Below, one piece after another: positions 37,467 through 46,472 of a stretch of 64,000 bases of DNA; within the stretch, counting starts at the first letter, position 1, and every line of letters begins with the position of its first letter. A program made the translations under genes and the position numbers. This DNA comes from an uncultured Erythrobacter sp. (lineage in GTDB: Bacteria; Pseudomonadota; Alphaproteobacteria; Sphingomonadales; Sphingomonadaceae). The stretch lies in the NCBI GenBank assembly GCA_947488755.1, contig CANLAD010000001.1, positions 572,247 through 636,246 on the forward strand, written 5' to 3'. Below the pieces are notes generated by a model, which saw nothing but the letters and a program-made list of their open reading frames with translations, was not told the DNA's origin and ran no database searches.

Positions 37467-38389
37467 TGCGAGACATTCTCCATACCGAGCATAAAGCGCA
37501 TGGCCGCAATCACGCGCTCTAGATCGCCTTGCGTGCTGGGGACCGCCTGGCGCAGATTTGTGAAGCTGTGCGTTACGCCCTCCATTTCGAGAAACACGAA
37601 ATTGGCCCCTGCCTCGGCCAGAGCTTTCGCATAGTTGCGGCCTGAGTCGCGGATAGGATCAAGGCTTGCGGTCACAAGGACGGTTGGAGGCGCCTTGCTA
37701 TGGTCGCCCAAAATCGGGAATCCGCGCGGATCGCCCCGATCTGCTTTGTAGGCGTTGTCGAAGAATTCGATCGCGGTTTTCGTCAGGATGTAGTCATCGC
37801 CGAATTGTTCGAGGCTGTCGGATCCCATCGCGTTGCTGGCGAGCGGGAAGATCGGCGCCTGCAGCACAACCGGAGCGTCTGCCGCCTTGTTTGCGAGGGC
37901 TTGTCCAACCACGATGGTCGCATTTCCGCCCGCGCTGTCGCCCATTGTGACAAGGCCTGTTGCGGTCCGGTCAAGTTCGTCTGGCGAACTCGCGATCCAG
38001 CGTGCCGCCGCTTCGCAATCCTCTATGGCCGCGGGAAAGGGATGTTCCGGTGCGCGCCTGTAATCGACCGCAACCACCGGCAGGTCGAGCAACGCAGCGA
38101 TTTCCGTGCACAGCGCGTGATGCGTTTCCAGATCGCCGATGACGAAGCCACCACCGTGAAAAAACGTGACGACCGGCCCGGCGTCGCGCGCTTCGCGGGT
38201 ATCGTAAAGCCGCAAGGGGATGTCGCCCACCGGACCCGGGCAGACAAGATCGCGGATCACCGCCAACTCGCGCGCGGGTTTGTCAGCCATCTGATGCAGC
38301 GCAACGTAGGATTCGCGCGCTTCATCCAGCGTCATATCGGTTATCGCTGGACCTTCCATCGCGGCCAGCGCGTCAAGAAAGTTCTGCAT
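37463..38389 (-). CDS. Alpha/beta hydrolase, hormone-sensitive lipase (type IV esterase) family
   Basis: A 308-residue esterase. The oxyanion-hole motif FFHGGGFVIGDLETH and the nucleophile motif GDSAGGN are diagnostic of the HSL family; the acid lies in TASLDPIRDSG and the His in EGVTHSF. No signal peptide is present, so it is probably cytoplasmic and acts on short acyl esters. The ATG at 38389 matches the family N-terminus (MQNFLDALAAMEGP); the open frame reaches 38863 but crosses the divergent promoter region. It is translationally coupled to rppH. Confidence 0.9.
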   Translation of the reverse strand: MQNFLDALAAMEGPAITDMTLDEARESYVALHQMADKPARELAVIRDLVCPGPVGDIPLRLYDTREARDAGPVVTFFHGGGFVIGDLETHHALCTEIAALLDLPVVAVDYRRAPEHPFPAAIEDCEAAARWIASSPDELDRTATGLVTMGDSAGGNATIVVGQALANKAADAPVVLQAPIFPLASNAMGSDSLEQFGDDYILTKTAIEFFDNAYKADRGDPRGFPILGDHSKAPPTVLVTASLDPIRDSGRNYAKALAEAGANFVFLEMEGVTHSFTNLRQAVPSTQGDLERVIAAMRFMLGMENVSQ

Positions 38390-38527
38390 ATCAGGGCGAA
38401 CAAAGGGATCGGATCGGCTCAAAATGATATCTCGATTTCGCGTTCGGGAGCGGCTGCGATAGGACGCAAAGGTCGACAATGCCACCGACTTTGACGAAGC
38501 CGTCGACCTGCGCCATGGTGGCGCGCG

Positions 38528-39496
38528 ATGGACAATCTCACGCACAGCCTCGTTGGCGCAATTCTCGGTCAGGCGGGGCTCAAGCAAAAGACCGGCCTCG
38601 CCATGCCAGCGCTGATTATCGGGGCAAACCTGCCCGACGTTGATGCGGCATGTTTCTTCTGGCTCGAAGGCACTGAGCATCTCGGCTTTCGGCGCGGGAT
38701 CACTCATGGGCCGATTGCGTGGGTGGTGCTCCCGCTGATTCTTGCCGGTCTGCTGTGGGGTTGGGATCGCTGGCAGATCAGACGCGGCAAACGACCTGAA
38801 AAGCGGTTGCCAGTGCATTTCGGGTGGCTTTACGGGCTGAGCCTGATCGGTTGCCTCACCCACCCGGCGCTCGACTGGCTAAATGTCTACGGCATCCGGC
38901 TGCTCGAGCCGTTCTCCTCGCGGTGGTTTTATGGCGACACGCTGTTCATTATCGATGTGTGGCTGTGGGCGCTGCTGATCGGGAGCATATGGTGGTCTGC
39001 GCGCAAGGAGAGGCGGGGCGAGGCTTGGCGCAAACCGGCGATCGCGGCACTGATGGTCGCGCTGGTATATATCGGCAGCAACTGGGTGATATCGCGCGCC
39101 TATGCCGGCGCGTTCGGACTTGCGAATATGGATACTCCTGCCTTCGAGCAGGTATCCTATCGCAAGCTCATTGCCTCGCCCACCCCGCTGGTTTTTTGGG
39201 AGCGCGAATTGATCTTAGGCGACTTCAACGCATGGCGGATCGTTCCCGCCGGAGCACCGCTCGATCCCGAAAACGCGCGTTATCCGAGTGGGACACGGTG
39301 CGCGTTTCCGGAAGAGAATGAGCTGCGTGATTCACAGGTGTCCGCCTTCCTGTTCTGGTCGCGCGCACCTTTCGCCGAACGTGCCGAAGATGGCTCGGTC
39401 ATCCTGCGCGATGCGCGCTTCTACGATCCACGCGCGCGGGACCGATTCTCGGTCGCGTTGCCTGATGTCACGTGCCAGGAACTCCCTGCTGGCTGA
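38528..39496 (+). CDS. Membrane-bound metal-dependent hydrolase (YdjM family)
   Basis: A 322-residue inner-membrane protein of the YdjM / LexA-regulated hydrolase family (PF04307 type). The N-terminus MDNLTHSLVGAILGQAGL carries the first metal-ligand-type histidine. Further conserved groups are GANLPDVDAACFFW, RRGITHGPIAW and CLTHPALDWLNVYG. At least four hydrophobic helices are visible, including AWVVLPLILAGLLWG and IAALMVALVYIGSNWV. A C-terminal soluble part ends with CQELPAG. The reaction is unknown. The downstream photolyase starts 15 bases after its stop, suggesting an operon. Confidence 0.88.
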   Translation: MDNLTHSLVGAILGQAGLKQKTGLAMPALIIGANLPDVDAACFFWLEGTEHLGFRRGITHGPIAWVVLPLILAGLLWGWDRWQIRRGKRPEKRLPVHFGWLYGLSLIGCLTHPALDWLNVYGIRLLEPFSSRWFYGDTLFIIDVWLWALLIGSIWWSARKERRGEAWRKPAIAALMVALVYIGSNWVISRAYAGAFGLANMDTPAFEQVSYRKLIASPTPLVFWERELILGDFNAWRIVPAGAPLDPENARYPSGTRCAFPEENELRDSQVSAFLFWSRAPFAERAEDGSVILRDARFYDPRARDRFSVALPDVTCQELPAG

Positions 39497-39511
39497 CGCG
39501 CTGTTCTCCGC

Positions 39512-40903
39512 ATGAGTGACCCACAAATCGTATGGCTGCGGCGCGATCTGCGCATGGCCGACAATCCCGCTATCTATCACGCTGCGCAGCAAGGTCCGGT
39601 CGTGGCCGTCTACGTCCTCGACGACGAAGCGCCCGGGCGCCACAAGCTCGGCGGCGCGGCGCGGTGGTGGCTGCACAATTCGCTGGAAAGCCTGTCGAAG
39701 AGCCTTGGCAAGCGCAACGCGCGCCTGATCCTGCGCCGCGGCGATGCGGTGGAGGAGCTTACGACCGTCGCCAACGCGGTCGGCGCGAAGACGGTCCACG
39801 CCAATCGTCATTACGAGCCGTGGTGGCGCAAAGTTCAAGGAGCGCTGGCCGATGAGCTCGACCTGCAACTCTACGACGGCAATTACCTGTTCCCCGCAGG
39901 CCATGTGACGACGGGATCTGGCGATCCATACAAAATCTATACACCGTTCCTGCGCGCCATGCGTAGCGAGTTTCCGCCGCGCGACGAACTGCCCGAACCC
40001 GAAACTCTATCCTCTCCCGATAGCTGGCCCGCCAGCGATGATCTCGGTGAATGGAATCTGCTGCCGACCAAGCCCGATTGGTCGGGCGGCATCGAGGAGT
40101 TCTGGAACGTCGGTGAGGAAGCGGCGCATCAACGGCTGAGCGAATGGGAGAGCGATGTCGGCGATTACGAGGACAAGCGCAATCTCCCCAGCATCGACGG
40201 CTCTTCGCGCATGTCCCCGCATCTTCACCACGGCGAGATCACGCCAATCCAGATCTGGCACGCGCTCAAGCACAAGCGGTCCGAAGGTTGGCAGTCATAC
40301 GAAAGCGAGCTGGTCTGGCGCGACTACGCCCAGAACGTGATCTGCCAATTTCCGGCCTATGGGTCCGAGAACTACCGTGACGACTTTGACGCGCTCGACT
40401 GGCGCGATCCCGAGAGTGACCAAGAGGCGGCTGAAGACCTCAAACGGTGGCAGAAGGGGCGCACAGGGTACCCGATCGTCGATGCCGGCATGCGCCAACT
40501 CTATAATCGCGGATGGATGCACAACCGGGTGCGGATGATCACTGCGAGCTTCCTCATCAAGCATCTGCTGATCGATTGGCGCCATGGTGAGCAATGGTTC
40601 TGGGATTGCCTGGTGGATGCCGATTACGGATCGAATTCGGTCAACTGGCAGTGGAATTCCGGCACCGGTGTCGATTCCAACATGTTCAGCCGGATCATGG
40701 CGCCGCTGACGCAGTCGGAGAAGTTCGACGCGGCGGGCTATATCCGCGAATATGTGCCCGAGCTTGCCGAGCTGGACGCCCCTGCAATCCATGACCCAGA
40801 AGCGCATGATTGCCTGCCCGATGACTATCCGCCCAAGATGATTGCGCATAAAGCGGGCCGGGAACGCGCATTAGATGCGTATCGCGCGATGAAGGACGGT
40901 TGA
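39512..40903 (+). CDS. phrB: Deoxyribodipyrimidine photolyase
   Basis: A 463-residue cryptochrome/photolyase. The N-terminal antenna domain starts SDPQIVWLRRDLRMADNPA. The FAD-binding domain has MSPHLHHGEITPIQIW, ESELVWRDYAQNVICQFP, GYPIVDAGMRQLYNRGWMHNR with RVRMITASFLIKHLLIDW, and NSVNWQWNSGTG. These blocks fit class I CPD photolyases, which repair UV dimers using blue light. It follows the YdjM-like gene by 15 bases and precedes cfa by 31 bases. No SOS box was noticed upstream. Confidence 0.95.
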   Translation: MSDPQIVWLRRDLRMADNPAIYHAAQQGPVVAVYVLDDEAPGRHKLGGAARWWLHNSLESLSKSLGKRNARLILRRGDAVEELTTVANAVGAKTVHANRHYEPWWRKVQGALADELDLQLYDGNYLFPAGHVTTGSGDPYKIYTPFLRAMRSEFPPRDELPEPETLSSPDSWPASDDLGEWNLLPTKPDWSGGIEEFWNVGEEAAHQRLSEWESDVGDYEDKRNLPSIDGSSRMSPHLHHGEITPIQIWHALKHKRSEGWQSYESELVWRDYAQNVICQFPAYGSENYRDDFDALDWRDPESDQEAAEDLKRWQKGRTGYPIVDAGMRQLYNRGWMHNRVRMITASFLIKHLLIDWRHGEQWFWDCLVDADYGSNSVNWQWNSGTGVDSNMFSRIMAPLTQSEKFDAAGYIREYVPELAELDAPAIHDPEAHDCLPDDYPPKMIAHKAGRERALDAYRAMKDG

Positions 40904-40934
40904 GGCGCGCGCTTCTCGCGACTATCGCGGCGAG

Positions 40935-42170
40935 ATGAGTGCACAGGGGATGAGAGGCGAGCGATTGCTGCGCGCAGGCGACCGGTTCGCCGTGCGGCCC
41001 GGCCTCGTCTCGCGTCTGGTCGCGCCCGGCTTTCGAACCATGCTCGATCGCGTCGATAGAGGGCTCGAGACCGGTTCGCTCCGCGCGCATCTGCCCGACG
41101 GGACCACTCGAACGCTAGGCGGGCGACAACCGGGGTTCGATGTGGAGATCTGGCTGCAGGACTGGCGTGCGCTGCTGCGGCTTGCGACTGGTGGCTCGAT
41201 CGGCTGGTTTCAGGCGTGGGAGGCAGGCGAGTGGGAAGCTGATGACAAGGTCGCCCTATTCGCGCTTTTCACCGCGAATGCGCGAACTCTCGGCGATACG
41301 GCGCGAAGCTCTGGCCCCGCCCGCTGGGCAACCAAACTCGCCCATCGCCTTAACCGTAACAGCCGAGCGGGGGCGGCGCGCAACATTGCGGCGCATTACG
41401 ACCTGGGCAATGATTTCTACGCCGCATGGCTTGATTCCAGCATGAGCTATTCGAGCGCGCTGGCGTTCGGCGAGGACGGGCTTGAAGCGGCGCAGCGCCG
41501 CAAGCAGGACGCAATCGCGGACAGGCTTGGCGCTCCTCAAACCGTGCTGGAGATAGGCTGCGGCTGGGGATCACTTGCACAGCGGCTTGCGCAGGACGGG
41601 GCGCGGGTGAAAGCGATCAGTCTTTCAGAAGAGCAATTGCGCTGGGGGCGCGAGCACAATCGTCACGCGATCGATTATGCCCTGCAAGATTATCGCGATG
41701 TCGAAGGCAGCTTCGATGCCATAGCGAGCGTTGAAATGGTTGAGGCGCTGGGGCGTGAGAACTGGCCGGTATTCATGGATTGTATCGCCCGGCATCTCAA
41801 ACCGGGCGGACGCGCGGCAATCCAGTATATCTCCATGGCCGACGACCTGTTCGAGACCTATGCGGCCTCTGTCGATTTCATCCAGGCTTACATCTTTCCC
41901 GGCGGCCTGCTCATCAAGTCGAGCGAATTTCGCGAACTCGCCGAGGAACGCGGCCTGCAATGGCGCGATGAGCAGCGCTTTGGCGCCGACTACGCCGAGA
42001 CGCTCAGGTGCTGGCGCGAGAATTTCGAAAGGGCGGTCGCGCAGTCGCGTTTGCCCAAGGGATTCGATCAACGCTTTGTCCGGCTGTGGACCTACTACCT
42101 GTGCTATTGCGAAGCGGGGTTTCGCGCGGGAACGATCGATGTTCATCAGGTCACTTTGACCAGAAATTGA
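40935..42170 (+). CDS. cfa: Cyclopropane-fatty-acyl-phospholipid synthase
   Basis: A 411-residue SAM-dependent enzyme. The substrate-binding N-terminal part has GWFQAWEAGEWEADD. Then come NIAAHYDLGNDFYAAWLDSS with SMSYSSALAF, the SAM site VLEIGCGWGSLAQRLAQ, VEMVEALGRENWP and YIFPGGLLI. The C-terminal WTYYLCYCEAGFRAGTIDV is typical. It methylenates double bonds of membrane phospholipid acyl chains. It lies 31 bases after the photolyase and 11 bases before a serine hydrolase start. Confidence 0.95.
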   Translation: MSAQGMRGERLLRAGDRFAVRPGLVSRLVAPGFRTMLDRVDRGLETGSLRAHLPDGTTRTLGGRQPGFDVEIWLQDWRALLRLATGGSIGWFQAWEAGEWEADDKVALFALFTANARTLGDTARSSGPARWATKLAHRLNRNSRAGAARNIAAHYDLGNDFYAAWLDSSMSYSSALAFGEDGLEAAQRRKQDAIADRLGAPQTVLEIGCGWGSLAQRLAQDGARVKAISLSEEQLRWGREHNRHAIDYALQDYRDVEGSFDAIASVEMVEALGRENWPVFMDCIARHLKPGGRAAIQYISMADDLFETYAASVDFIQAYIFPGGLLIKSSEFRELAEERGLQWRDEQRFGADYAETLRCWRENFERAVAQSRLPKGFDQRFVRLWTYYLCYCEAGFRAGTIDVHQVTLTRN

Positions 42171-42181
42171 GGGGAATTGCT

Positions 42182-43372
42182 GTGCGGATAACTGGATTTG
42201 CGGGTGTGACCGCGCTCGCTCTCGCGCTGTCGGCATGCAGTTTTGGTGCGGCGGAAGGGGTCGAGACGGCCCCCATCGCGCTTGCCCCGGTTGAGCTGAC
42301 GCAGCCGCCGACCCGCGCGCCGTCCGATCTGCAAGTGTTGTTCTGGAACGATGAGCAGCGCACCGCGCGTTTTCGCGAGATGGAAGACTGGTTCGCTGGC
42401 CACGAAGTTCCCGCGGCTTCCAGTATTCGGGCCCTTGTCGATGGCACCCCTTTGCCACCTGAAATTGATGCGGAGATCGGAGCCGCGCTGATCCAGACCA
42501 ATGCGGCGGGTGTGATGGTCTGGCAGGATGGCGCAGTCCGTTTCGAAGGCTATGCGCTGGGCTTCGGCCCCGAGCAGCGCTGGACCAGCTTTTCGGTAGC
42601 CAAGAGCTTTACCTCGACGCTGCTCGGCGCGGCGGTGAAGGATGGCTTCATCGCCAGCCTGGATGATCCGGTAACGCGCTACGTGCCCGGCCTCGAAGGG
42701 TCGGCCTACGAGAACGTGACGGTCCGCCAGCTTGCCACCATGACCAGCGGCGTTGCCTGGAACGAGGATTATACCGACCCCGACAGTGACGTGGCGCAAC
42801 TGAACCGCTTCGTCGTCGAATATGGCCCGGATGCGATTGTCGCTCAAATGAGCGCGCTGGAACGCGAGGCGGAGCCAGGCGAGAAGTGGGTCTACAAGAC
42901 CGGCGAGACCAATCTTCTGGGCCTGCTGGTCGAGAATGCCGTGGGCCTCTCGCTCGCCGAATACGCGCAGGAGAAGATCGTCGAGCCCGCCGGATTTGCA
43001 GGCCCGATGTTCTGGATGGTCGATCCGCGCGGCGGCAATATCGGCGGGTGCTGCCTGTCGCTCACTCTGGCCGACTACACCCGGATGGGCGTGTTCGCGC
43101 TCGAGGGTGGGGGAGATGTCGTGCCTGAAGGCTGGTTCGCGCAAGCAGGCGCATCGCAGGTCGATTTCGGCGATAGCGGCTTTGGTTATGGCTATCAGTG
43201 GTGGACCTACCCCACGGGGTATGGCGCGCAGGGGATTTTTGGCCAGGCGATTACCATCGTTCCTGAAGCAAACCTGGTGGTCGCGATCGTAAGCAACTGG
43301 CCAACAGCGACCAGCAGCGGCAATCGCGATCGCTGGCGCGACATAGTGGGGAAGATCGCGCAGATCGACTGA
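42182..43372 (+). CDS. Class C beta-lactamase-like serine hydrolase, lipoprotein
   Basis: A 396-residue exported protein with lipoprotein signal ITGFAGVTALALALSAC (cysteine at residue 19). The serine-hydrolase motif FSVAKSF holds the nucleophile in SxxK; YKTGETN takes the place of the YxN motif, and VRQLATMTSGVAW is typical of the EstB/PBP-like group. Members are esterases or D-aminopeptidases as often as beta-lactamases. The start is the GTG at 42182 with GAGGGGAA just upstream; the open frame extends to 42008 within cfa. Confidence 0.9.
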   Translation: MRITGFAGVTALALALSACSFGAAEGVETAPIALAPVELTQPPTRAPSDLQVLFWNDEQRTARFREMEDWFAGHEVPAASSIRALVDGTPLPPEIDAEIGAALIQTNAAGVMVWQDGAVRFEGYALGFGPEQRWTSFSVAKSFTSTLLGAAVKDGFIASLDDPVTRYVPGLEGSAYENVTVRQLATMTSGVAWNEDYTDPDSDVAQLNRFVVEYGPDAIVAQMSALEREAEPGEKWVYKTGETNLLGLLVENAVGLSLAEYAQEKIVEPAGFAGPMFWMVDPRGGNIGGCCLSLTLADYTRMGVFALEGGGDVVPEGWFAQAGASQVDFGDSGFGYGYQWWTYPTGYGAQGIFGQAITIVPEANLVVAIVSNWPTATSSGNRDRWRDIVGKIAQID

Positions 43373-43454
43373 GCGCCGGCACACGCCTTCGGAATGTTGC
43401 CAGTGTCGTCAGGTCAGGGTGTGACAGACGCTTAAGTGTCGCGCTGCCACGCCT

Positions 43455-43802
43455 CTACGCCATCGGGCGGAACACGCCTGTGTTGCTGTAGCGCTGCAGG
43501 ATGTTGTCGTGCACGATCGGGCTGAGCAATTCAGTGAACGCGCAGCCGACGATGCAATTGTCCCACCAGACGACCTGCGCCTGAAGCGATTCGAGACCGG
43601 GCAGGGTCAGCCAGCACATCTGTCCATCGTGCATCCGGTTGATCGACGCGGCCGAAAAGCCGGAGATCGACAGGTCGTGCACGACGCTTTGAAATGCGCG
43701 TCCGCCCGAAGCTCTGAGAGTTGCTGGAATAGTCAATTTCGTACGCGGGGAGCAGCGGTCTTCCTGCGATGCGAGCTGATAGCTGTCTGTATCGGTAGGC
43801 AT
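43455..43802 (-). CDS. Small PilZ-domain protein
   Basis: A 115-residue protein consisting of one PilZ domain: RCSPRTKLTIPATLRAS carries the basic c-di-GMP-binding segment in altered spacing, and VVHDLSISGFSAAS is the DxSxxG motif. Then WLTLPGLESLQAQVVWWDN forms the barrel. It is a candidate cyclic di-GMP effector, possibly for the GGDEF protein at 6.6 kb. The ATG at 43802 follows GGAGAAGG; a TTG at 43871 would add 23 unconserved residues. It is convergent with the class C hydrolase. Confidence 0.85.
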   Translation of the reverse strand: MPTDTDSYQLASQEDRCSPRTKLTIPATLRASGGRAFQSVVHDLSISGFSAASINRMHDGQMCWLTLPGLESLQAQVVWWDNCIVGCAFTELLSPIVHDNILQRYSNTGVFRPMA

Positions 43803-43999
43803 GGCCTTGCCACCTTCTCCTGTTCGTTCAAAACGTCCTGCCACGGGGAATGACGCTTGATCATTGTCCAATCACCATTTCCAAAGGATTGCACAGGAAG
43901 GTTAACGAAGAAAAAATCTCTGGTGGCGCGGGCGCATACTGTACTTTTAGGACAAATCAGCGCGCTACGAAGCCATATTCAAACCCATCGCGGGACGCG

Positions 44000-44713
44000 T
44001 CAATCCACCCGCTCGCGGTGGCGGGTCGGGAAATCCTCGACCAGCAATTCGACAATCCGCTCGGCCACGCGCTCGGGCGGTTTGATCTTCTGCGGATCCT
44101 CGCCCGGATAGGCACGCTCGCGCATTGCGGTCCGCGTCGCACCCGGATCGACGATGGCGACGCGCAAGGGGCCGAGCTTTTCGACTTCGGCGGCGTAGGT
44201 TTCGAGCAGGTTGTCGAATGCAGCCTTGGAACTGCCATAGGCGCCCCAGAACGGGCGCGGATCGGCGCCGACACTGCTGGTCAGGCCGATGATGCGCCCC
44301 GCCTTGGCCCGGCGCAGCAGCGGATCGAACGCGGCCAGCAGCGCCTGCGTCGCGATCACATTGGTCATCATCGCCTTCTGGAATTCCTTCGGCTCGATCT
44401 GTGGAAGCGGTGTGAGCTCTGGCAGATAGGCCGCTGAAATCATGAGAATGTCGAGTGTGTCCCATCGCCCGGCAATCGCACTTGCCAGGCGCGTGATTGC
44501 ATCCGGTTCGGTGAGGTCCAATGGGGCGATGGTCGAGGATCCGCCCTCGGCGTGGATGGCGTCCTCCACCGTTTCGAGATCCTTCACCCGGCGCGCCACC
44601 AGGATCACATGCGCACCCGCCGCCGCCAGCGCCTTGGCGCTGGCGGCGCCAATTCCCCGGCTCGCGCCGGTAATGAGGGCGGTGCGCCCCTCAAGCGGTT
44701 TGGTCTGTGTCAT
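44000..44713 (-). CDS. Short-chain dehydrogenase/reductase
   Basis: A 237-residue SDR: cofactor motif TGASRGIG near residue 15, LMISAAYLPEL in place of the usual NNAG, active site GLTSSVGADPRPFWGAYGSSK, and VDPGATRTAMRERA. It resembles the YciK/YgfF-like oxidoreductases often found beside purF in sphingomonads; substrate unknown. It lies 18 bases downstream of purF on the same strand and is probably co-transcribed. The roughly 200 bases between it and the PilZ gene hold no gene that I can see. Confidence 0.9.
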   Translation of the reverse strand: MTQTKPLEGRTALITGASRGIGAASAKALAAAGAHVILVARRVKDLETVEDAIHAEGGSSTIAPLDLTEPDAITRLASAIAGRWDTLDILMISAAYLPELTPLPQIEPKEFQKAMMTNVIATQALLAAFDPLLRRAKAGRIIGLTSSVGADPRPFWGAYGSSKAAFDNLLETYAAEVEKLGPLRVAIVDPGATRTAMRERAYPGEDPQKIKPPERVAERIVELLVEDFPTRHRERVD

Positions 44714-44731
44714 TGTTCGTAAATCCTGACG

Positions 44732-46234
44732 TCAGGCAGCCTTTGGATCGGCGAATGGAAGCTCGTCGTCCTTGCGCTTCTCCCTCGCCAAGTCGGTGAG
44801 CCGTGTGGGATAGTCGCCGGTAAAGCACGCATCGCAGAATTGCGGGCAGGCGTTGTCGCGCCCCTTTGCCCCGACCGCTCGATACAGCCCGTCGATCGAG
44901 ATGAAGGCCAGGCTGTCGGCCTGAATGAAATCGCGCATCGGCTCCAATTCCATCCGGGCGGCGAGCAGTTTGGAGCGTTCGGGCGTGTCGACGCCATAAT
45001 AGCAGGAGTGCGCGGTGGGCGGGCTGGCGACCCTGAAATGCACTTCGCTCGCGCCCGCTTCGCGCATCATCTCCACGATCTTGAGGCTGGTGGTGCCGCG
45101 CACGATCGAATCGTCGATAAGGACGATGCGCTTGCCAGCGACAAGCCCGCGATTGGCATTGTGCTTGCGCTTGACGCCCGCGTGGCGCGCGCTGTCCGAC
45201 GGTTCGATGAAGGTGCGCCCGACATAATGCGAGCGGATGATGCCCAGTTCGAACGGCAGGCCCGATTCTTGCGCGAAACCGATCGCTGCGGGCACGCCGC
45301 TATCGGGCACCGGCACGACGAGGTCGACATCGCACGGCGCCTCTTTCGCCAGCTCCGCGCCGATCGCCTTGCGTGCTTCGTAAACGCTGTGCCCGGCGAA
45401 ATAGCTGTCCGGACGGCTGAAATAGACGTGTTCGAAGATGCAGGGTCGAGCCGGGGGGGAGCCGAACGGGCGCAGGCTCTCGATTTCGCCAGAGTGGCTG
45501 ACCCGCACCATCTCTCCCGGCTCAACCTCACGCACCATTTCCGCGCCGACCACGTCGAAGGCGACGCTTTCGCTGGCGAACAGCACCGCATCTCCCATGC
45601 GGCCCATGACGAGAGGGCGCACGCCGAGCGGATCGCGGCAGGCGATCATTCCCTCGGGCGTCATCACGATCAGCGCATAGGCACCCTCGACCAGCCTGAG
45701 CGCGTCGATCAGCCGGTCCGCGACTGTGGGATAGCGCGATGTCGCGACGAGGTGGATGATGACTTCGGTGTCCGAGGTCGACTGGAAGATCGATCCCTTT
45801 TGCACCAGATCCTGCCTGAGGGTGCGCGCGTTCGAGATATTGCCGTTGTGCGCGATGGCAAAGCCGCCACTGGCAAGCTCGGCATAGAGCGGCTGCACAT
45901 TGCGCAGGCCAGCGCCTCCAGTGGTCGAATAGCGCACATGCCCCGCGGCCATTGCGCCGGGAAGTTCGGCGATTGCATCGGCCTCGGCGAAATTGTCCGC
46001 AACATGGCCAAGCGCGCGGCGCGAGATAAAGTCGCGTCCGTCGAAGCTGGTGATCCCGACCGCTTCTTGCCCGCGATGCTGAAGCGCGTGGAGCCCCAGA
46101 GCGGTCGCAGCAGCTGCCCGCTCAGCGTTGATCGCACCGAAAACGCCACATTCCTCGCGCAATTTGTCGCCCGAGAGGTCGAGATACGGGTGCGTAAAAT
46201 TGCCCGCCAAAGCCATGTCGTGATCGTCTGCCAT
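44732..46234 (-). CDS. purF: Amidophosphoribosyltransferase
   Basis: A 500-residue enzyme that makes 5-phosphoribosylamine, the first step of purine synthesis. A 28-residue propeptide precedes Cys29 (EECGVFG), the N-terminal nucleophile of the glutaminase domain. HALQHRGQEAVGI and AIAHNGNISNA follow, and the phosphoribosyltransferase domain has VLIDDSIVRGTT (PRPP motif). The GYTAYYG-like segment reads SCYYGVDTPER, with cysteines of the iron-sulfur-type enzymes (CPQFCDACF near the C-terminus). It is divergent from the lolC/E gene, with 238 bases between starts. Confidence 0.97.
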   Translation of the reverse strand: MADDHDMALAGNFTHPYLDLSGDKLREECGVFGAINAERAAAATALGLHALQHRGQEAVGITSFDGRDFISRRALGHVADNFAEADAIAELPGAMAAGHVRYSTTGGAGLRNVQPLYAELASGGFAIAHNGNISNARTLRQDLVQKGSIFQSTSDTEVIIHLVATSRYPTVADRLIDALRLVEGAYALIVMTPEGMIACRDPLGVRPLVMGRMGDAVLFASESVAFDVVGAEMVREVEPGEMVRVSHSGEIESLRPFGSPPARPCIFEHVYFSRPDSYFAGHSVYEARKAIGAELAKEAPCDVDLVVPVPDSGVPAAIGFAQESGLPFELGIIRSHYVGRTFIEPSDSARHAGVKRKHNANRGLVAGKRIVLIDDSIVRGTTSLKIVEMMREAGASEVHFRVASPPTAHSCYYGVDTPERSKLLAARMELEPMRDFIQADSLAFISIDGLYRAVGAKGRDNACPQFCDACFTGDYPTRLTDLAREKRKDDELPFADPKAA

Positions 46235-46326
46235 CGCGAGTTAGATATCCGCTGCGCTGCCCTCGCTTCGGGGCCGCTAAATGAAGCTGTTACCGATCAA
46301 TTACAAGAGCAGTTCCCGTTAAGCCC

Positions 46327-46343
46327 CCGGCTTTCTCAGCCGG
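46327..46343. other. Hairpin in the purF-lolC/E intergenic region
   Basis: CCGGCT and AGCCGG pair around TTCTC. It sits about 95 bases upstream of purF on the non-coding side. It could be a leader structure of either divergent transcript or chance GC-rich pairing; no further evidence supports a role. Confidence 0.25.
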
Positions 46344-46472
46344 CCGATCGGTGGTCGTGACATGGGGTGCGAGGCGGTTACGCACAAGACGCAAGCCAAA
46401 CCGATTGTGCGGCGGCGTTCGCCTCCCTACAGGCGCGGTTCAGCCAATCCTAGTCAACGCTCCGGGCCATCC

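Noticed and set aside
44840..46360. 506-codon open frame antisense to purF
   Set aside because: Shadow of purF; the translation is rich in Arg, His and Asp with no recognisable fold.
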